From NCBI GenBank assembly GCA_014706295.1, contig JACSVZ010000007.1:50482975-50546974 (forward strand): a stretch of 64,000 nucleotides of DNA. The letters are read 5' to 3'. Shown here in pieces: positions 38,701-64,000 of this stretch. Source of the DNA: Lycocorax pyrrhopterus obiensis (Eukaryota > Chordata > Aves > Passeriformes > Paradisaeidae). A model generated the notes under the pieces. That model saw only the letters and a list, made by a program, of their open reading frames with translations. It did no database searches and was not told the DNA's origin. The stretch's first letter is position 1. The number at the start of each line of letters is the position of its first letter. The position numbers were made by a program, and so were the translations under genes.

Positions 38701-41700
38701 TATAATACGCTGAAATTACTGACTTTTTAAGAGGCATTTACATTCCTCTGATGTTGGCTTGTAGATAAGGGGTTTTTTTATCTCTGATTATTTACAGCTT
38801 CATTCAACATTAAACAGCATTTTGTACCCTGTAAAATTTGTAAGGATAGTTAGCACATTTTATCTAGATTCAATCCAAGCCATCTACCTTTAAAAGAGCA
38901 AACTGTTGTTTAACCAAAGCTAAAGCGGGTGTTTAAATAAAATGTGTGCTTAAGGTTACCCTTTTAAATAGGCAGATGCTCAGGAAATCTAAGCAACTGT
39001 TCATTTGCCCTTGACACTGCAGATTACCTGCTGTCTCTGAGTAGTGACCAAAGACCACTTGCAAGATTTATTCAGTAGCACTCCTGGATTGAGTGAATAA
39101 GGTAAAAATTGGTGGATCTGTTTTATCTGAACATTGCTTTTGTGTTATGCCGTGAGTATAGAAAAGCAGTCTTCAGAGTGTCATCTGTTTGCTGTATCTA
39201 TACGTGACTCAGGCTACTGATGAATAAAATTAGTGAAGAGAGGACAATGAAAATGAGTTGGAGTAATCTTCTGGCTAAAGCTACTGCAAGTATGCATGCT
39301 ACTAAGTATTATTGAATGGAAGGAAGAAAAGCTTGAAGCAGTTTTATTTCCTCATCCCTCTTACTTTTTGAGTGTAAAATTGCATTTGATTTTACCTGAA
39401 TTTGGAAATAAATTTAGCTGGTGTAAACGGATGTAATTCACTGTGGTTTTAGTGTATTTGACTCTCAAGTCCCTCAAAAACACCAATGAAATAAAAATAA
39501 AACAAACCAAGGAAACCAAAGAGAGAAACAAACCCAATACAATTAACAAATTAAACATTTAGAAAGCCAGAGCTCTCTGCTGAGTAAAAATACTCTCCTT
39601 TCCCTCCAGTTCAAAGAATCCTAAAGAAACTGTCTGCATTTGCAATAGCACTAATTTTTGAAGTGCTACAGTGTATTTCAACCATTTTACCAAATACCTT
39701 ATGTAAACACGACCACTGGAAGACTTGAGAATAAACCTCCTTTTAGGTGTTAAAGAAGAAAAATAAAATCATTTTATTAAGGTGATAATGTCAGTCCTTA
39801 TCCTTTTCAATTCTTTGTCCTCAGTGTTGAGTGCTCTAAATTTAATAAGCAACTAATAATTTTTCCTGTCAACTTGCTTTTTAAAGTTCTGTCCACAGCT
39901 TTTAACACTTTTTTTTTTCCTCTAGGCCAGCACTGTTTTTTAGCCAAATGTTATTTGATAGATGTCATAAACATAATTATTTATTATTTCATTTTTTTTC
40001 TTTATTACTTGCAGAATAAACAGCTGGAGGAAGTGAAAAGACAAGAACAAGAGTTAGTGGAGGCCCAGTCTATTCCACTACGAAACTATTTAATGAAGAA
40101 TGTCATGCCAACGCTTATGCAAGGGATAAATGAATGCTGTAGGATCAGGCCAGATGATCCTGTCAATTTTCTGGTAAGGTGATTATGTTTTGTTTCTTAA
40201 ATATATTTGAATACTCATGTAGACCCAAAGAATCTCTGTTAACGAAAGGACTTAAATTTCCTCCCCACTGTCAGGATAGCAACAAGTTAATGATTAGAAT
40301 CTGTAATTCTGGTGAACAGCAATTACAATGAAAATTAAAACCCAGCAACTACTCTTTATGGGATCAGTTGATACTATGTATCAAGGGTAGTGTCCAGTGT
40401 AGTTAAACAGTAATAGGACAAGAATCACTACCAGAATCTGTTTCCCCTTGGTATGTGCACTCTGCACATCTTATGTACCCTGACAATTCTGCTGTATCAT
40501 AGAGGACTACAAGTTAAACAACTTTTCGACATTAGGCTTTCATTTCCATTAGATGGATTTGTGCCAATGAACCTATTACAATATCTGGTAGCTGGAGTTA
40601 GGTGCCTCAAAAGAGGGTACACAAGCAAAGAAATTCCTGGGCAATTACGCCCTTACAATCTAAACTCCCCATCCCTCATAGGACACCCCTCACGGGACCA
40701 GGAGCTGTATGAGGGTCTGAGATCTGGTTGCCTGTCATTGGTTTGCTGTCTGTTACAGTGGGGTTGCTAAAGGGTCACCTCCACACTCTCTTAGGTCTGT
40801 TTCAGTGGAGGTTTTGGTTGGTTCTGGTTGTTACAATAATGTGGTTGTTACGGTTCATATACCACGATCTATGGGCTGTCCACTCCAGCTATTAATTTTT
40901 AAGTAATGTTTAAGCTGCAGCTTTGTCTATTCTAACCATTATTAATGTTCAGATTGTTATCGCCAGGTTTCACTGTAATCCATCTTTGACTTAAAAATAT
41001 AACAATATGGTTCAGATAAAGTTCAACTTGCAGCCTAAAAATTCTAGCTACTTATGACTACTTTCAAATGACATAAAATTTTTAAACTTTCAGAAAGGGG
41101 GACATCACTCTCCACCCCTCTAGACACAACTGAACACATTGTTGTAATGATAAATGCAAGCTCTTTGGTAATTCTCTTCACAATACACACATAAATAAGG
41201 GAGAAAATCCGATAGGACATTCATATACTAATTCTAGTTGCAAAAGACCTCAGGGTGTCATCCAGCAAAACTTTGGGCTGAAAGCAGGGTCAGCATTGCA
41301 TTCAGACAGGAATCCAGGTGCTGTAACGTTATTGCTGTGCTCCTCTTCTTCCTGCACATCCTAATCAAGCTGCTCACAAGCTGAAACAGAGCATTCTATT
41401 AATCAAGCAAAAGCTTAAAATGAAAGCAATGGTGTTGCAATCCCACTTCAGGCACTAAGGAATGTTTTCTTGGTTTAACCTTTTTTGTCACTTTTTGGTG
41501 AGTGATAACTACCTGTAGCTGTAGAAGTATGAGATCTTTCCAAATACCTGCATAGCTTTTAAAGTTCAGTATCAGTAGGCCCAGAAATCAGGCCCTAGGG
41601 TACTCACTAGACTTCCATGGAGTGAGAAATACTGTTATAAATGGCTCACTTCCTTCTCTTGCCCACGATAGAAACAGGGTGACCACTATAAAGAGGGAAA

Positions 41701-41963
41701 GTGAGGTTGATGGTATTTTGGACAGTATTTGGGGGGAAGAGATTTCTCTGATGTAGGGACATTTTCTGTCATAAGTTACATTTTACGGCCATTTAATATG
41801 TTCAGCAGTTTTGTTTAAGGCAATGTTATTCACTATACCTTTGTTATTTTGCATACATTTCAAAGTTGGAGCTATGAAAATAATTGTAATTTTGAAATTC
41901 TTCTGTTTATAGGCAGAATATCTCTTCAAGAACAGTCCTGATATCGACTGGAATAAACATTAA
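14568..41963 (+). CDS. AK7: AK7, adenylate kinase 7 (complete, 18 coding exons)
   Basis: Exons: 14568-14648, 15193-15369, 16505-16613, 17592-17686, 18417-18527, 23375-23458, 24031-24119, 24649-24739, 26210-26287, 27034-27183, 28642-28770, 29059-29197, 31546-31674, 32706-32777, 33440-33637, 37647-37867, 40015-40173, 41913-41963. They sum to 720 codons plus stop; human AK7 is 723 aa. The protein has an N-terminal Rossmann-like region (to about residue 340) and an adenylate kinase domain with P-loop GPPGSGKS at 363-370 and DGFP at 473-476. A Glu/Ala/Arg-rich coiled coil follows (about 595-668), then a C-terminal DPY-30 motif from SIPLRNYL (about 670-715). It interconverts ATP+AMP and 2 ADP in axonemes of motile cilia and sperm flagella (family knowledge). 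Two Glu-rich loops interrupt the kinase domain (exons 12 and 14). The start has a good Kozak context (gccATGg). The exon 9 donor, GTCAGT, is weaker than the rest. Frame is intact throughout. Confidence 0.95.
14649..18416 (+). other. AK7: AK7 introns 1-4
   Basis: Introns 14649-15192, 15370-16504, 16614-17591 and 17687-18416. The first is partly CpG island; the others are AT-rich. The open frame at 17736-17957 (73 codons) has no recognisable domain. Nothing else is seen. Confidence 0.8.
21109..22140 (-). mobile_element. LTR-like repeat, copy 1, in AK7 intron 5 (contains hexanucleotide array)
   Basis: The segment around 21370-21690 is homologous to 34140-34530. Shared blocks include aaaacttttc...atttataca, catgctcagt-ttctct-cttttg, gatttcttg-gtcagtgg, and acccagt..gagctgatttcagcaca. 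Two intronic copies of the same sequence mean an interspersed repeat. An AATAAA on the minus strand near 21221-21226 and a tgt...aca boundary suggest an LTR in minus orientation. The edges are approximate, and assignment as an LTR is inference. There is no retroviral coding sequence. Confidence 0.5.
21745..21888. repeat. (CTCCCT)n / (CTCCCC)n hexanucleotide array
   Basis: About 24 uninterrupted hexamer units: CTCCCC-type variants at the left, with two CCGT interruptions near 21783-21791, then near-perfect CTCCCT to 21888. The minus strand is pure purine (GGGAGA/GGGGAG), giving mirror-repeat, triplex and G-quadruplex potential. The array sits inside an LTR-like insertion in AK7 intron 5. Open frames through it encode only Ser-Leu/Ser-Pro or Gly-Glu repeats and are not genes. 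Confidence 0.95.
24740..28641 (+). other. AK7: AK7 introns 8-10
   Basis: Introns 24740-26209, 26288-27033 and 27184-28641 are AT-rich apart from a more GC-balanced stretch around 25100-25600. No transposon or RNA gene is recognised. Intron 9 follows the weak GTCAGT donor. Confidence 0.75.
26175..26200. repeat. (TTTG)n microsatellite
   Basis: About six TTTG units lie in the pyrimidine-rich region directly upstream of the AK7 exon 9 acceptor (26209). They may serve as part of its polypyrimidine tract. Confidence 0.85.
29300..30350 (-). mobile_element. LTR-like avian repeat (probable ERV-derived) in AK7 intron 12
   Basis: About 1.05 kb of moderately GC-rich sequence unlike the AT-rich intron around it. 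It contains imperfect units of about 30-60 nt (variants of ccatggactacagttctcca and ccagtgtgggtccc). Read on the minus strand it ends in a poly(A)-signal-like stretch and then a segment resembling a common avian repeat I take to be an ERV LTR. Family assignment is from memory, without a library search. Open frames here (for example 29852-30361) are composition artefacts; no gag, pol or env is seen. It is antisense to AK7. Confidence 0.55.
32967..33172 (-). mobile_element. CR1 LINE fragment in AK7 intron 14
   Basis: It begins atcatagaaccatttaggtt and continues with ggaaaggaccac, the hallmark CR1 3' end in reverse orientation. It extends through the diverged cctccggggatggtgactca block. About 206 nt, 5'-truncated, with no coding capacity. 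It is antisense to AK7 and lies about 270 nt upstream of exon 15. Confidence 0.85.
33985..34570 (-). mobile_element. LTR-like repeat, copy 2, in AK7 intron 15
   Basis: This is the second copy of the family seen at 21109-22140, matching across 34140-34530 with many substitutions and small indels, so the copies are old. It lacks the CTCCCT array of copy 1. It is antisense to AK7 and lies about 350 nt downstream of exon 15. No open frame of note. Confidence 0.5.
35945..35964. repeat. (ATT)n microsatellite
   Basis: Six to seven ATT units in AK7 intron 15. Confidence 0.85.
37868..41912 (+). other. AK7: AK7 introns 16-17
   Basis: Introns 37868-40014 and 40174-41912. A 105-codon open frame at 40453-40770 lies in intron 17 but matches no family I know and has no clear splice or translation signals. 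No repeat is confidently recognised. Confidence 0.7.
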
Positions 41964-43240
41964 ATCCTAGAAGCAATAGGAATTGTGAAACAAAAAAGGG
42001 AGAAAATTCCTACTACATTTTAGATAAAAATACTTAGTTTCTGATGTAGTTTTTGTTTAAGCTTATTATGTAATCTTAATTTTTTATTTCTCACACTTTA
42101 TTACTATTTTTGTACTGGGTTTTTAATATTCTTCTACAACATTTCTATTTGCTGTATGTATAGTTTGATACATTTACACATCTGTATTTCAGATGTCTAT
42201 TGGAAATGACAAACCATAAGAATTCTGTTCTCTCTGCAAAATCTTCTTCCTGGATTTATTTGAGTTACACATTCTAAACAATATATTATTTTCCTGATCC
42301 TTAGTGAATGTAGGCAGCTAGCCTGAGAAAAACTTTTATCAAAAAAGGAAGAAAAGTGTTTTTACTGAAAAAGGAAATAAATAGAAGCAGCAAGCTCTCT
42401 TAATTCCCCTCCAGGCTACCAAGAGGCAAAAAGTTACACAATACCGTCTTCTTGTGCTGCACTGAACACTGACTGGTAAACAGTTTCCCAGCATAGGTAT
42501 GTCATAAAACCTGTGTTTTACTTTGGTATCAAACACATGGCTGTAGACCTCATTTAATAATCTTCAGCATTCAAAACTAGATAGATATTTTTTAGAGATT
42601 CTTGAAGAATCTAGACTTTCCAGCACATGGCTCTCCTTCTCAGTTTTGTTGACCTCATCCAGCTGTCACAGGAACCGGTATCTACGCTGACTGAGCTGAA
42701 ACTGATCGCATACTTGGTGTAAAACAAATAAAGGATTTTGTCAAAACAGAAGGCAAGGACCTTTGTGCAAAAGGCGAAGGAAAAAAAAGAGGAAGAGCTG
42801 AAAGAAAAGTGATATAGAAACATTTTACAGTTACTTTGTCTGTAACTTTGAGTATCAGAATTTGAGATATGTTAATGCCCAATGTTTTTATTCAGATATA
42901 TTAATATTTATTACAGACTATCTTATTTCATCTGTTTTCATAGACACACAGACAAGTCAGGAACAGAGTCCAGAACCATCATCTCCTATTCTACAGAAAA
43001 ACACATTTTTGTGATCTATATGTCCTATACGCTGTCAGCCCAAGCTAACATTTATCCTGTGAGGCAGTTGAAGATTAGATAATCGGTGGCTTTATACAAC
43101 TTTTTAGTTTGAAAGTACTATTTTTTCAGAGTAAAGATGAAAACTGGACACTTAAAAAGAGAGGGTAAACTAGGTTTTCTCTACAGTTATTGCAATGCAT
43201 TTACTTTTCTAAGAATAAAGTTTTGAGCTGATCTATAACG
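41964..43240 (+). other. AK7: AK7 3' UTR and downstream spacer with candidate poly(A) signals
   Basis: AATAAA hexamers occur at 42376-42381, 42727-42732 and 43214-43219. One at 41952-41957 overlaps the last codons. The last one is followed by GT-containing sequence and a T run at about 43251-43263. I cannot tell which is used. No further gene is seen before the PAPOLA island. Open frames at 42339-42882 are antisense, uncharacterised and probably chance. Confidence 0.45.
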
Positions 43241-43502
43241 AGTGCGACTTTTTTTTTTTTTTTAATATTCTGCAAGTTTATGCAGACTACTCCAGGCAGA
43301 TGTTTCAAAAACAACTCCTAGAAAAGGATCTCTTTGCTTTGTGCAGGGCACAAATGCACAGTGAGCCCGACGCGGGTAGCCAAAGCCGTGCACGGTGCTG
43401 CCTTTGAACGAGTGCCTTGCACGCCCGCAGCGGGCCGAGCTCACAGCGCCGGGCGGCTCTCCGGGGGCTCTCGGCGAGCCGGGGCCAGCCCAGCCCCCGG
43501 GG

Positions 43503-43576
43503 CCAGCCCCGCCCGGCCCCGCCCGGCCCCGCCCGGCCCCGCCCGGCCCCGCCCGGCCCCGCCCGGCCCCGCCCCG
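43503..43576. repeat. GC decamer tandem array (gcccggcccc) upstream of PAPOLA
   Basis: Six nearly perfect copies of gcccggcccc (43511-43570), with partial copies at each end, form a clean 10-bp array. The minus strand has regularly spaced G3-4 runs (GGGCGGGGCC) and could form G-quadruplexes. The array holds repeated GC-box (Sp1/KLF) sites. It is about 500 nt upstream of the PAPOLA ATG. Confidence 0.9.
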
Positions 43577-43678
43577 CCGGGACCCCCGGCCCCGCCCGGG
43601 CCCCGCGCACGCGCCGCCCCGCGGCCGTTGGCGCTTTGTTTTCAAACCCCGGCCGGCGCCTCTGCCGCCGCCGCCGCG

Positions 43679-43697
43679 ACTACACTCCCCAGCGTGC
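43679..43697 (+). promoter_or_regulatory. PAPOLA: ZNF143/STAF-type site in the PAPOLA promoter
   Basis: The sequence ACTACACTCCCCAGCGTGC closely matches the long ZNF143/SBS consensus (ACTACAnnTCCCAGnnTGC), with one visible mismatch around the T before CCC. It lies about 385 nt upstream of the ATG in a TATA-less island, a setting typical for ZNF143 at housekeeping promoters. The motif is seen; binding is inferred. Confidence 0.65.
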
Positions 43698-43990
43698 CCC
43701 GCGGCCCCGCGTCCGTCTGCGCAGTCGCGGCCGGGCGAGCGTGCGCTCCGTGCGGGGGTGTCCACCGCGCTGCGTCAGGCCCCCCCCGCCCCGGGACGTT
43801 GCTGTGGTAGCGTCCGGGCGCCATGTTAGAAGGCCGGAGGGGAAGAGGCGAGTGAAGCGGCGGCGGCGGCCGGGCCCGGCACAGCCGCTCCCTCCGCTCC
43901 CGGGGCCTGGCCCCGGCCCGTGCCATGGTCGCGGCTCCCGCCGCTCCGCGGGACGAGTGACCGGTCCGCAGGCGGCAGAGGTGGGGGAGC

Positions 43991-44070
43991 AGGAAGAAGA
44001 GGAGGAAGAAGGGGACGACGCGGCGGCGGCGGTGGTGGCGGCGGCGGCGGCGGAGGAGGAGGAGGAGGGG
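43991..44070 (+). repeat. PAPOLA: Purine run and GGC/GAG trinucleotide run in the PAPOLA 5' UTR
   Basis: An aggaagaagagg-type purine stretch (43991-44012) is followed by GGC repeats interrupted by GGT (44019-44052) and then GAG/GGA repeats (to about 44070), ending about a dozen bases before the PAPOLA ATG. The run is in the probable 5' UTR and could be polymorphic in length. It can form stable structure in the leader. Confidence 0.8.
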
Positions 44071-44081
44071 CCGGAGAGACG

Positions 44082-63836
<19,755 letters not shown>

Positions 63837-64000
63837 TAAGTCACCCTGTACAATAAATTCGGTTGCTTAAAAATTCCTAGGTGAACTTCATTGTGGGTTT
63901 ATTGTACTTAATGTTGTGGTGTTATATCTTCATAAGTAACTTCTAATTCTCCTGAGTATAGAACAAAGTTACCCTAATTTTTTGAATTGACAGCTTGAAG

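Overview
The window is vertebrate nuclear DNA, almost certainly from a bird. It has spliced genes with GT-AG introns and CpG-island promoters. It also has CR1-type LINE fragments ending in the ATTCTRTG-like motif, and LTR-like repeats of a kind I know from avian genomes. I cannot name the species. There are no operons, phage genes, CRISPR arrays or bacterial features.

Four protein genes account for all the coding sequence I can support, and each was assembled exon by exon from splice sites and homology. From left to right: (1) ATG2B on the minus strand, 5' part only, six coding exons between 667 and 9213 giving the first 308 codons; (2) GSKIP on the plus strand, two coding exons (10869-11126, 11744-11905), 139 aa; (3) AK7 on the plus strand, complete, 18 coding exons from 14568 to 41963, 720 aa; (4) PAPOLA on the plus strand, 5' part only, ten coding exons from 44082 to 63812, first 302 codons. 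The order ATG2B-GSKIP-AK7-PAPOLA is the same as in mammals, so this is an old syntenic block.

ATG2B and GSKIP are head to head across one CpG island (about 9185-10020). AK7 and PAPOLA each have their own island (about 14370-14760 and 43370-44760). The genes do not form one pathway: ATG2B transfers lipid in autophagy, GSKIP anchors PKA and inhibits GSK3, AK7 is an adenylate kinase of motile cilia and flagella, and PAPOLA is the nuclear poly(A) polymerase.

Most of the remaining sequence is intron. It holds three CR1 fragments, three LTR-like insertions in two families, a (CTCCCT)n hexanucleotide array inside one LTR-like copy, and GC-rich short tandem repeats in the promoter islands. Every recognised interspersed repeat in the AK7 and PAPOLA introns lies antisense to its host gene.

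I found no convincing new biological system. The points most worth checking are the promoter architecture (a ZNF143-type site and decamer array before PAPOLA, the shared ATG2B/GSKIP island, a possible X-box at AK7), the open in-frame sequence upstream of the AK7 start, and an unexplained segment at 14040-14240.
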